This document shows, one piece after another, positions 1 to 6,192 of a stretch of DNA of 14,309 nt. The DNA is from an uncultured Collinsella sp. (GTDB taxonomy: Bacteria > Actinomycetota > Coriobacteriia > Coriobacteriales > Coriobacteriaceae). Every line of letters begins with the position of its first letter. Within the stretch, counting starts at the first letter, position 1. Location of the stretch: contig CAUCXP010000015.1 in the NCBI GenBank assembly GCA_958446785.1, positions 1-14,309 on the forward strand, given 5' to 3'. Below the pieces are notes generated by a model, which was not told the DNA's origin, did not search any database, and worked only from the letters and a program-made list of their open reading frames with translations. The position numbers were made by a program, and so were the translations under genes.

Positions 1-294
1 TACTATAACGAGCGTAATCCCGAGGATTATATCCAAATCCCGTGGGACGAGGTCGACTATATTGCCGCCGAGGTTTTGCGCGGCACCAAGAAGATTACGC
101 GTTTTGCCATCTTTACCAAAGAGAATGGCCACTTTACGTTTTCGACGCGCAATGACAAGGAAACGCTTCGCGCGGTGCGTAAGTACATTGACGAGGACAA
201 GCTCGTTCGTTCGCCCGACTTTATCGATGTGACGGCCAAGGGCGCCAAGAGCATCCCCTCCGTCATCAAGAACCTTTTCCACAAAGGCAACTAG
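1..294 (+). CDS. DUF956 family protein (ManO-like), 3' part
   Basis: The reading frame is open from base 1, so the start lies outside the window; 97 residues are visible, against roughly 120 for the family. The text carries family-like stretches: NPEDYIQIPWDEVDYI, then RFAIFTKENGHFTFS, then LRAVRKYI and LVRSPDFIDV. I recognise this as DUF956, usually encoded just downstream of the mannose-family PTS transporter genes (manXYZ/manLMN) and sometimes called ManO; its molecular role is poorly defined. By inference the PTS operon lies to the left of the window. This is host chromosome, not part of the inserted element. No clear terminator follows; the noncoding repeat array begins about 25 bases later. 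Confidence 0.8.
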   Translation, partial: YYNERNPEDYIQIPWDEVDYIAAEVLRGTKKITRFAIFTKENGHFTFSTRNDKETLRAVRKYIDEDKLVRSPDFIDVTAKGAKSIPSVIKNLFHKGN

Positions 295-318
295 CCATTA
301 AAGAGCGCCCCCCTAAAG

Positions 319-520
319 TGGGACGCGGTTTCCCATGAGGCTCGATCGGGAAAGTGCATCCCGGTTCGAGTGCCGATTGCGGGATGTAGTTTCCGGAACG
401 GGCCCGTTTGGGAAACCGTGTCCCGTTTCGAGTCAAAATTCTGGGACACAGTTTCCCAGCGAGGTCCCATGGGGAAAGTCTGACCCAGAATTTGCCTGGA
501 TAGTGGGACGCACTTTCCGG
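319..520. repeat. Array of seven 17-bp motifs in alternating orientation, 62-bp period
   Basis: Seven degenerate copies of a 17-bp motif (consensus about YGGGAYGNRSTTTCCSR) fill this gene-free stretch. Forward copies are at 319-335, 380-396, 442-458 and 504-520; reverse-complement copies are at 347-363, 409-425 and 471-487. Forward copies start 61, 62 and 62 bp apart and reverse copies 62 and 62 bp apart. Gaps alternate 11-12 bp and 16 bp. Each motif has its own GGGA/TCCC ends, and the 397-408 gap is a perfect palindrome (AACGGGCCCGTT). Reading frames across the array exist on both strands but look like by-products of the repeat. It is chromosomal, between the DUF956 gene and the tRNA. Function unknown. 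Confidence 0.85.
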
Positions 521-582
521 AGGGCTGTTCCACCGCAACTTCGAAGAGTGGCTACACGCTGCATCACAACGTGTAAATCTGC

Positions 583-588
583 TACACT
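583..588 (+). promoter_or_regulatory. Probable -10 box of the tRNA-Arg promoter
   Basis: TACACT matches the -10 consensus in four of six positions and ends 10 bp before the tRNA, placing a start site just upstream of the mature 5' end. No good -35 box is seen at the right distance, so the call rests on position. Confidence 0.4.
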
Positions 589-598
589 AGTACAACAT

Positions 599-674
599 GC
601 CTCCGTAGCTCAGGGGATAGAGCACCGCTCTCCTAAAGCGGGTGTCGACGGTTCGAATCCGCCCGGGGGCACCA
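599..674 (+). tRNA. tRNA-Arg (anticodon CCT)
   Basis: A 76-base tRNA with encoded CCA. The 7-bp acceptor stem pairs GCCTCCG with CGGGGGC (one T-G wobble). The anticodon stem is CCGCT/AGCGG around the loop CTCCTAA, giving anticodon CCT, which reads AGG arginine codons. The T loop TTCGAAT is standard; the T stem has one A-C mismatch. The 5' part (599-628) is native chromosome. From 629 onward the gene is formed by the repeat copy brought in by the integrated element, so the gene stays intact and is the integration target. Confidence 0.95.
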
Positions 675-676
675 GA
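629..676. repeat. attL, left 48-bp attachment repeat
   Basis: Identical over 48 bp to 14164-14211. It runs from the anticodon arm through the T arm, acceptor stem and CCA of tRNA-Arg plus two more bases. Base 628 (c) differs from 14163 (a), and base 677 (a) from 14212 (g), which fixes the ends. Crossover inside the anticodon-to-3'-end part of a tRNA is usual for tyrosine integrases. Confidence 0.95.
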
Positions 677-683
677 AAAATCG

Positions 684-724
684 CAGGTCAGGAGTTAATT
701 TTGCTTCTGACCTGTTCTGGTTTT
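684..724 (+). terminator. Element-borne replacement terminator for tRNA-Arg
   Basis: An 11-bp stem pairs CAGGTCAGGAG (684-694) with CTTCTGACCTG (704-714), with one G-T pair and a 9-base loop, followed by TTCTGGTTTT. It starts 9 bases after the tRNA and lies inside the element, so it replaces the native terminator that insertion has moved to 14220-14250. Confidence 0.75.
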
Positions 725-755
725 AGGGTTAAGAACTGCTTTTGTTTGTAAATCT

Positions 756-779
756 GGTAAGTAAATAATTTAACTTACC
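756..779. promoter_or_regulatory. Inverted repeat GGTAAGT/ACTTACC near attL
   Basis: Seven-base perfect arms (756-762 and 773-779) are separated by an AT-only 10-base spacer. In the excised circle this would lie about 80-100 bp from the attP core, so it could be an integrase/excisionase arm site or a regulator site. No promoter elements are obvious beside it. Confidence 0.35.
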
Positions 780-806
780 GAGTTTTCCACTGAAAACAGG
801 AAATCA

Positions 807-966
807 CCATTTTGGGGATAAAAAGTTTTCAACAGCCGTTAGTCGGTTCCATTTTGGTGAAGCGCTTCCTCAATTTGGGTAAAAAATTTCACCATTTTGA
901 TGATTCGGCTGCTTTGAGTTTTTGATAAAAATGCCTGTTCAGAAGCTTGCGCTATACCCATTTTGG
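807..966 (+). repeat. Four CCATTTTG direct repeats in the element's left end
   Basis: CCATTTTG(G) occurs on the same strand at 807-815, 849-857, 892-899 and 958-966, each flanked by TCA or TGA to give TCACCATTTTG or CCATTTTGGTGA. Start-to-start distances are 42, 43 and 66 bp, close to 4, 4 and 6 helical turns. A weaker relative, CAATTTGGGT, is at 871-880. The 677-1123 region has no convincing gene; the rest is AT-rich up to about 1000. Likely a multi-site protein-binding region (arm-type integrase sites, or iteron-like replication or relaxation sites). Confidence 0.5.
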
Positions 967-1005
967 TGAAACCAATTAATAGAGAAATATACTATAAAGA
1001 TATAG

Positions 1006-1037
1006 GGACGGCGATGCCGTCCTCTTCGCTCGCGAAG
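1006..1037. other. Two adjacent hairpins
   Basis: GGACGGC/GCCGTCC (1006-1012 and 1016-1022, loop GAT) is followed at once by CTTCGC/GCGAAG (1024-1029 and 1032-1037, loop TC). They sit where AT-rich sequence changes to GC-rich sequence, downstream of the XRE gene's stop. They might terminate the XRE transcript, but no T-run follows on either strand. The rest up to 1123 contains GATTGATT-type direct repeats (about 1085-1120) and no gene. Confidence 0.4.
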
Positions 1038-1123
1038 CTCGCTGCGCGGCCACGTACCGTGTCCTTGCCGCCGGCTGTGCCGTCGATTGATTCGCTCACT
1101 GCGTTCGCTGATTGATTGATGGA

Positions 1124-1372
1124 CTAATCCGTTTTCTCAGTCACACCAGTCATGAGTGCAGCGATTGTCATGTCGAATCCGTTAGCAATTTTACAGAGGT
1201 TAGAAAGACTGACATTTCTTCGTCCGACCTCTATCGAGGCGTAGTAAGACCTGTCCATGCCGATGCGATTCGCAAATTGTACTTGAGAGTAACCAGACTT
1301 TGATTTTAATTCTTTGCAGCGTAGACCAAAGGATCGTTGTAGCGGCGAGATATCCATAACAAAAAGAGTCAT
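1124..1372 (-). CDS. XRE/Cro-CI family repressor
   Basis: A small DNA-binding protein of 82 residues if translated from the ATG at 1372. It consists almost wholly of one HTH_3-type domain: RCKELKSKSGYSQVQFANRIG, then DRSYYASIEVGRRNVSLSNLCKIANGF. The motifs SQVQFANRIG and SIEVGRRNVSL are typical of Cro/CI-like helix-turn-helix proteins. A TTG codon at 1393 would add seven residues but falls inside the operator. The 1372 ATG is favoured because the predicted minus-strand -10 box (1380-1385) would start transcription at or next to that ATG, giving a leaderless message; no Shine-Dalgarno is visible. It is divergent from the surface-protein gene and shares its promoter, so it probably represses itself and that gene. 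Confidence 0.8.
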   Translation of the reverse strand: MTLFVMDISPLQRSFGLRCKELKSKSGYSQVQFANRIGMDRSYYASIEVGRRNVSLSNLCKIANGFDMTIAALMTGVTEKTD

Positions 1373-1413
1373 GGATTGTTGTATAAAAGCCAACGGACTA
1401 TATACAACAATCC
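1373..1413. promoter_or_regulatory. Symmetric divergent promoter/operator of XRE and surface genes
   Basis: Perfect 13-bp arms GGATTGTTGTATA (1373-1385) and TATACAACAATCC (1401-1413) flank a 15-base spacer. The dyad makes matching promoters in both directions. Plus strand: -35 TTGTAT (1379-1384), 16 bp, -10 TATACA (1401-1406). Minus strand: the same hexamers at 1402-1407 and 1380-1385, also 16 bp apart. Each -35 therefore overlaps the opposite -10. Binding of the dimeric XRE protein to the dyad would block both promoters. The predicted plus-strand start is near 1413, about 85 bases upstream of the surface gene. Confidence 0.7.
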
Positions 1414-1496
1414 CAGTTAAGGCGCATAATTATCTCTATTGGAAAGCACTCTGATGCCCAGTCGGATAGGGCACGGAAAAGGAATGGAACAGCACA

Positions 1497-4400
1497 ATGA
1501 CTCAGGGAAAGCATTTCGCTGCCGGTGGCGATCACTTCGCCGCGCTGCCAAGCAAAAAGATTCACGCCCCGAAGGGGATCGCGCGTCTGACCGTCACCGC
1601 GGCGACCATGGCCGCCATGACCGGATCGAGCCTCATCTCACCGTTCGCGGCATTCGCCCAGACCGGTGACGGGGGCACGCAGCACCCCGCCGTGATGTCG
1701 CCGATCGCTGCCCATGCCGGCGCGGCATCCGGTACCGGTGCGAAATCCGCCGCACAGACCATCGCGGACCTGCAGAAGGCGGTCGACGAGGCGAAGGCGA
1801 AGGAAGACGCCGCCAAGGCATCCTACGATGAGGCCGCCGGCCCCTACAACGAGGCGGCTTCCGCCCGCGACCAGGCCAAGGCATCCTACGATTCGGCAGT
1901 CAGCGCCGGCACGGCAGCCGACCGAGCGGCGATGGACGAGTACGCCCGTCAGGTCGCGGAGGGCAAGGACGCCGCCGATGCCGCCGGCAAGGACCTCGAG
2001 CAGGCGAAGGCGGGTCTCGCAGACGCCAAGGCGGATGCATCCGAGAAGGACGAAGCGTACCAGTCCGCCCTCAAGGCGGCCCAGGATGCCAAGGACGCCC
2101 TCGATAAAGCCAAGGCAGATGCCGTAGGCGCCACCCCGGAGGCAATCAGTGCCGCCGAGCAGGCGGTACGCGACGCCACGGATGCCGTGAGCAGGGCACA
2201 GGCCGAACTCGACAACGCCAACGCGACGCTTGCCGATGCCCAGTCCAAGCTGGTTGCGGCCCAGTCTGCAAAGGATGCCGCCGATTCTGTCCTCGCCGCA
2301 GCCCAGCAGAACAAGGACACGGCGGATGCGAAGGCCGCAGCCGCCAGCGCCGCCTACGAGAAGGCGAAAGCAGACCTCGCCGCAGCGGAGGCCGGTGCGA
2401 GCGGTCCAGAGTATGATGCGGCAAAACAGAAGGTCGCGGACGCAGAGGCAGCCCTCGCTGTCGCACGAGCGGCACAGTCCCAGTGCGAGTCCGAGCTCGA
2501 GCAGGCACAGTCCGCTGCGGCAACGGCACAAGCCGACCTGAATGATGCCCAGACGGCTCTCTCCGTAAAGCAGCAGGCCGCGGCCGATGCCGAATCCGGT
2601 GTGAACGCCGCCCAGTCCGCTCTCGATGCCGCGAACGCCGACCTCGATGCGGCCAAGCAGGCGAATGCCGACGCCGTCGCCAAGCTGGACGCCGCGAAGC
2701 AGGCTGTCAAGGACGCCGAGTCCGCCAAGGCAGCCGCCGACGTAGAGCTTGCGAACGCCAAGGCCGCAAAGGATACCGCAGACGCCGCCGTGACCGCCGC
2801 GCAGCAGAAGGTCGACGAGGCACAGGCGAAACTCGATTCCGCCGACGCGCAGCTCAAGCAGGGAGCCATCGGCTTCTTCCGTGCCATGGGTGCCGATTCA
2901 GCCATCGAGATCATCCAGAACTGCACATACAAGGACTACACCGAGGTGGGGAACAGCCTCGACGCGACCAGTCTCGACAACATGCTCGCGGCAATCCCGT
3001 ACATGAAGTCCATCAACGAGTACCGCAAGTCCGTCGGTCTCTCTGAGCTCCAGGTCACGTACAAGCTCATTGCGGCGGCGATTGCCAACGCGAACTATTC
3101 CGATGTCAAGTTTGGGCATTCCATGCAGTTTGATACGAGCGAAAACCTCGCATGGAACTATGGAACCGATCCGAAACCGCAGTGGGTGGACCAAGAAAAG
3201 GCTTTCTTCGATCAGGCGGTTCAGGAGCTCTATGGCGTCACCGGTCTAATCGGTAAGGATGCCGTAGACTTCTACAAGTCGCATAGTGGGATTGAATCCT
3301 ATGTCAACCAGCATTTTAAGGTTGCCGGATATCCCGCAACTGTCGGTCACTACCTGCATGTCATCAGCCCTGAAATCGGCTATATGGGCATGGCGGTCTG
3401 CAGCAAGGGAACCATGAACGGCTGGAAGACCGACAGCTTCGATACCGCAAACCTGGGTTGGGCAGGCTCCGGTTGGAACATGAACCCCATGCCCGTCGAC
3501 GAGTACGAGCAGAAGTTGACCTCCTACATCGACGGTCTCAAGAACGCCAAGAGCGCGCTCGACGCAGCCAAGACCAATCTCGCATCCAAGAAGCAGGCAG
3601 CCGCCGGCGCCGCCGCAACCGTTCAGCAGAAGCAGGTCGCAGCGGATTCCGCACGGGCAGGTGTCGATGCCGCAAAGCAGGGTGTTGCCGATGCCCAGCG
3701 TGCCGTCGATGCCGCAAAGGCTGATCTCGCATCCAAGCAGCAGGGCGTCACGGATGCCCAGACCGAGCTTAATGCGGCGAAATCGGACCTCGATGCCGCC
3801 AACGCGGCAGTCGATACGGCAAAGTCGACCGTCCAGCAGAAACAGGTCGCCTTTGATGCCGCCAACGCAGCCGTAACGGCCGCACAGACCAAGCTGGATT
3901 CCGCCAAGGCGGACACCGAGGCCAAGCAGCAGGACGTCACGGTTGCGAACGCCGATCTCGCGAAGTTCTTCCAGGACGTCGCCGACGCCAAGAAGGCGCT
4001 CGATACAGCAAAGAGCGTCCATGACGCGGCGGCAGCCGATCAGGTCGAGAAGGCGACCGTCCTCGCCGCCGCCGAGCAAAAGGCGGACGCCACCGCACGC
4101 GCCCTCGCGGATGCCCAGCGTGCCGTCGATGCCGCAAAGGCCGACACCGGCGTTGCCGCCGACAGGCTTACCGGCTCCCAGACCAATCTCGAGGACGCAC
4201 AGTCGAACCTCGACATCCTCACCGATCTTGCCGCGAAGCTCGCAGAGGCACAGCAGCGCGAGCAGGATGCAGTAAAGGCCGTCAATGACACCAAGGCCGC
4301 GCTCGATGCCGCGAAGGCGGATACCATCGCCGCCGAGTCCCTGGTCTCCGCCGCCGAACAGGCAAAGGCACAGGCAGACGCCAAGCTGTCGAAGCTGAAC

Positions 4401-4847
4401 TCCATCGACGCCGGTGCGGCGGTCGCTTCCGGCCATGATGTGAACGCGGATGACGCCCTCAACGCGCTTTTCGCCGCAGCAGTCGAGGCACGTGCCAAGG
4501 TCGCGCCCGCCAAGGCCATCCTGGACGAGAAGCAGACCGCGGTGGACGAGCTCCAGCCCGGCTATGATGCGGCACTCGCCGCCTACGAGTTGGCGAAGTC
4601 CGACCGCATCGCGGCAGAGCAGGAGCTTTCCGCCGAGATCGCCCGTCAGGAGGCGGAGGAGGCCGCAAAGAAGCAGGCGGCATACAGCCCGAAGCACCTC
4701 GCCGGCACGGAGACCGCCCAGTCCGGTAGCCTCGCCCAGACCGGCGACCGCGCGGGCCTCATCGGGGAGACGTTCGCCATCGGCGGTACCGTCCTCGTGG
4801 CGACCGGCGTCTTCCTCGACCGGAAGAAACGCCGCGAGCAGATGTAA
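1497..4847 (+). CDS. Large cell-wall-anchored coiled-coil surface protein with CAP-like domain
   Basis: 1116 residues, probably displayed on the cell wall as an adhesin-like stalk. Residues 1-54 form a long signal peptide (charged start, hydrophobic 28-53, cleavage probably after AFA54). About 80-453 and 672-1065 are Ala/Asp/Lys/Gln-rich heptad coiled coil, reminiscent of streptococcal alanine-rich adhesins. Between them, about 456-670 resembles a CAP/SCP domain: INEYRKSVGL, FGHS, SENLAWNYG and GHYLHVISPEIGYMGMAV, supplying the expected His and Glu positions. The C-terminus has LAQTG (1079-1083), a hydrophobic segment and KKRREQM, a sortase signal with Ala in place of Pro. The start is the ATG at 1497 with a weak AAAGGA upstream; leader about 85 bases. 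Controlled by the symmetric operator shared with the XRE gene. Confidence 0.85.
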   Translation: MTQGKHFAAGGDHFAALPSKKIHAPKGIARLTVTAATMAAMTGSSLISPFAAFAQTGDGGTQHPAVMSPIAAHAGAASGTGAKSAAQTIADLQKAVDEAKAKEDAAKASYDEAAGPYNEAASARDQAKASYDSAVSAGTAADRAAMDEYARQVAEGKDAADAAGKDLEQAKAGLADAKADASEKDEAYQSALKAAQDAKDALDKAKADAVGATPEAISAAEQAVRDATDAVSRAQAELDNANATLADAQSKLVAAQSAKDAADSVLAAAQQNKDTADAKAAAASAAYEKAKADLAAAEAGASGPEYDAAKQKVADAEAALAVARAAQSQCESELEQAQSAAATAQADLNDAQTALSVKQQAAADAESGVNAAQSALDAANADLDAAKQANADAVAKLDAAKQAVKDAESAKAAADVELANAKAAKDTADAAVTAAQQKVDEAQAKLDSADAQLKQGAIGFFRAMGADSAIEIIQNCTYKDYTEVGNSLDATSLDNMLAAIPYMKSINEYRKSVGLSELQVTYKLIAAAIANANYSDVKFGHSMQFDTSENLAWNYGTDPKPQWVDQEKAFFDQAVQELYGVTGLIGKDAVDFYKSHSGIESYVNQHFKVAGYPATVGHYLHVISPEIGYMGMAVCSKGTMNGWKTDSFDTANLGWAGSGWNMNPMPVDEYEQKLTSYIDGLKNAKSALDAAKTNLASKKQAAAGAAATVQQKQVAADSARAGVDAAKQGVADAQRAVDAAKADLASKQQGVTDAQTELNAAKSDLDAANAAVDTAKSTVQQKQVAFDAANAAVTAAQTKLDSAKADTEAKQQDVTVANADLAKFFQDVADAKKALDTAKSVHDAAAADQVEKATVLAAAEQKADATARALADAQRAVDAAKADTGVAADRLTGSQTNLEDAQSNLDILTDLAAKLAEAQQREQDAVKAVNDTKAALDAAKADTIAAESLVSAAEQAKAQADAKLSKLNSIDAGAAVASGHDVNADDALNALFAAAVEARAKVAPAKAILDEKQTAVDELQPGYDAALAAYELAKSDRIAAEQELSAEIARQEAEEAAKKQAAYSPKHLAGTETAQSGSLAQTGDRAGLIGETFAIGGTVLVATGVFLDRKKRREQM

Positions 4848-4854
4848 AAGCGAG

Positions 4855-4893
4855 CCGGGCGTTGGATATCGGCTAGTGTCCAACGCCCGGTTT
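4855..4893 (+). terminator. Terminator-like hairpin after the surface-protein gene
   Basis: A 12-bp perfect stem pairs CCGGGCGTTGGA (4855-4866) with TCCAACGCCCGG (4879-4890) around a 12-base loop, followed by only TTT. The stem is strong but the T-run short, so readthrough into the next gene, 20 bases on, is possible. Confidence 0.65.
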
Positions 4894-4912
4894 CACGGAC
4901 GGGGAGATCGGT

Positions 4913-5566
4913 GTGAGAACAAAGGCTATTATCGTTGCGCTTCTGGTGTGCCTTTCGGCACCTCAACTTGGATGTGCCAGCATTGCAAAGCAAGGAAGCG
5001 GCTCTGCGGAAAGGGCCGCCACAGCGGTAAAGAATAAAGACAAAAAGAAGCCAAGCGAAGAAAAGGCGACGCAAACCTCTGGAACCAAGTCCGAGGAGAA
5101 GAAAGAATCCGACGACAAGGACCAGAAGTCCGATGACTCCAAGAAGGAGGATAACAAGTCTTCCGATTCCTCGAAGTCGGACAACAAGGGCGATTCCTCC
5201 CAGTCCAAGCAGAATTCCGGCAATTCGCAGAGTTCCGGCAGCAACAATTCCTCTTCCAACGGCGGCAGCCAGAAGAAGTGGGTTGCCGAGCAGGGCCACT
5301 GGGAGACAGACTATGGACAGGTTTGGGTTTCCAACTGGGTTTACACGACACACCCCCGCTATTGGGTAAACCACGGTGGTACTATGGTAGGGCCCTTCGA
5401 TTCATCCGATGCCGCCTATGCTTGGATTATTAACGATGGCGAAAACGGCGGCATCGGCGGGTCTGTCGTAAACGACTCCTATGAAACGAAAGAGGATCAG
5501 GGACATTATGAACAGCAGGCTACGGGACAGCATTGGGTTGTCGACGTCGCCGGCCACTGGGAGTAA
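4913..5566 (+). CDS. Secreted protein, probable lipoprotein, with GHWE-repeat C-terminal domain
   Basis: 217 residues from a GTG start preceded by GGGGAG at 7 bases. Residues 1-20 are a short signal peptide ending QLGC21, an imperfect lipobox, so lipid anchoring at Cys21 is likely but not certain. Residues 40-120 are a low-complexity Lys/Ser/Asp/Asn linker, like a spacer crossing the cell wall. Residues 121-217 are aromatic- and His-rich with GHWE at 128-131, GHYE at 197-200 and GHWE as the last four residues. No enzyme motif or sortase signal is seen, and I do not recognise the C-terminal domain by name. It follows the large surface protein on the same strand and is probably part of the same module. 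A strong terminator follows. Confidence 0.75.
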   Translation: MRTKAIIVALLVCLSAPQLGCASIAKQGSGSAERAATAVKNKDKKKPSEEKATQTSGTKSEEKKESDDKDQKSDDSKKEDNKSSDSSKSDNKGDSSQSKQNSGNSQSSGSNNSSSNGGSQKKWVAEQGHWETDYGQVWVSNWVYTTHPRYWVNHGGTMVGPFDSSDAAYAWIINDGENGGIGGSVVNDSYETKEDQGHYEQQATGQHWVVDVAGHWE

Positions 5567-5616
5567 TGTGCATCGTTCCTCTCCTCTTACATTCGGTAAA
5601 TATTTATTTATTTGTG

Positions 5617-5641
5617 GGCGGCCGGTTCGGCCGCCTTTTTT
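5617..5641 (+). terminator. Strong intrinsic terminator of the surface module
   Basis: An 8-bp all-GC stem, GGCGGCCG/CGGCCGCC (5617-5624 and 5628-5635) with a GTT loop, is followed directly by six Ts. It closes the surface module before the mobilization region. Confidence 0.9.
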
Positions 5642-5794
5642 AGACGACAAGTCTGGGAGCAAACGATAGGAAAGCAATCAAACGAGAGGCCGTTCCAAAA
5701 GAATTCGGCGGTGCCGGATGCTTCGGGCAAAACCTTCCGCAAATCGGTAAGGTCTTCCATCGACTTGCTCCAGCCCTCGCCCGGAGTCCGCTAC

Positions 5795-5838
5795 AGCGAA
5801 TTTCTAACACTCAGCATCCTTCGCGTTAAAAATTCGCT
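5795..5838. other. Inverted repeat, oriT candidate hairpin 1
   Basis: AGCGAATTT (5795-5803) pairs with AAATTCGCT (5830-5838). Inside it, after one mismatch, TAAC (5805-5808) pairs with GTTA (5825-5828). Total 13 pairs around a 16-base loop. Confidence 0.55.
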
Positions 5839-5949
5839 TCCGCTCACGGTCTCCGCTGACACTACGACACCGCGAAGCCTTTCGCTCGAAACGAGGCCTC
5901 TCATTTCGTGTCTACGCTACGCTTCGCCCAATCGCCGTCCCGGTGATTG

Positions 5950-6013
5950 CAAGATTGGTGTTGGGCTAGATAAATGGGGCCATACTCGCCCCTTTATCTG
6001 CCAACACATCTTG
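5950..6013. other. Long compound hairpin, oriT candidate hairpin 2
   Basis: Four stacked helices separated by small bulges: CAAGAT/ATCTTG (5950-5955 and 6008-6013), GTGTTGG/CCAACAC (5958-5964 and 6001-6007), AGATAAA/TTTATCT (5968-5974 and 5993-5999) and GGGGC/GCCCC (5976-5980 and 5988-5992), with a 7-base loop. About 25 pairs in 64 bases. An alternative pairing of GGTGTT (5957-5962) with AACACC (6017-6022) would compete with it. Confidence 0.65.
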
Positions 6014-6040
6014 TTTAACACCTCACACGGCGATAAAGTT

Positions 6041-6065
6041 AGAAATGAAGTTCGCCTTCATTTCT
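6041..6065. other. Perfect 10-bp hairpin, oriT candidate hairpin 3
   Basis: AGAAATGAAG (6041-6050) pairs perfectly with CTTCATTTCT (6056-6065) around the loop TTCGC; TTA/TAA extend it beyond one bulged base. Confidence 0.6.
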
Positions 6066-6070
6066 CTAAG

Positions 6071-6117
6071 GGAAGCGACGGCGTCACTTCAAAAATCGGC
6101 GCGACGTCAGTCGCTCC
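6071..6117. other. Inverted repeat, oriT candidate hairpin 4
   Basis: AGCGAC (6074-6079) pairs with GTCGCT (6110-6115), extended outward by GG/CC across a bulged A. A further possible CGTC/GACG helix lies inside. Confidence 0.45.
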
Positions 6118-6122
6118 TAAAA

Positions 6123-6182
6123 AGGAAAGCAATCTCATATCGGTTTTGAATCGGTGGCCTCACCGATTCGCTCTGCTTTCCT
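6123..6182. promoter_or_regulatory. Nested perfect inverted repeats abutting the mobC ribosome binding site
   Basis: Outer arms AGGAAAGCA (6123-6131) and TGCTTTCCT (6174-6182) and inner arms GAATCGGTG (6148-6156) and CACCGATTC (6161-6169) are both 9-bp perfect. The structure ends one base before the GGGGG ribosome binding site of mobC. It could be the MobC binding site, allowing autoregulation, as well as part of oriT. Confidence 0.55.
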
Positions 6183-6192
6183 GGGGGCATGA

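Larger units (their letters stand above)
5642..6192. other. Hairpin-rich noncoding region, candidate origin of transfer (oriT)
   Basis: No convincing gene in 550 bases directly upstream of mobC, where oriT commonly lies. It holds at least five inverted repeats, listed separately, plus TTTCG/CGAAA and GCCT/AGGC pairs around 5877-5898. The 12-mer AGGAAAGCAATC occurs at 5668-5679 and again at 6123-6134. An ORF can be drawn across much of it, but its product has no recognisable composition and the inverted repeats explain the sequence better. The nick site cannot be assigned from sequence alone. Confidence 0.6.

Noticed and set aside
319..520. CRISPR array
   Set aside because: Motifs alternate in orientation and are degenerate, spacers are only 11-16 bp and there are no cas genes.
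335..751. 138-codon frame running through the repeat array and tRNA-Arg
   Set aside because: It reads through a functional tRNA and the inverted motif array; the product is repeat-derived and no ribosome binding site precedes it.
3246..4883. Long antisense frame of 545 codons opposite the surface gene (and a similar one at 1638-2531)
   Set aside because: GC-rich repetitive coding DNA leaves antisense frames open; the products are Gly/Leu/Cys/Arg-rich with no domain, while the plus strand has signal peptide, CAP-like domain and sorting signal.
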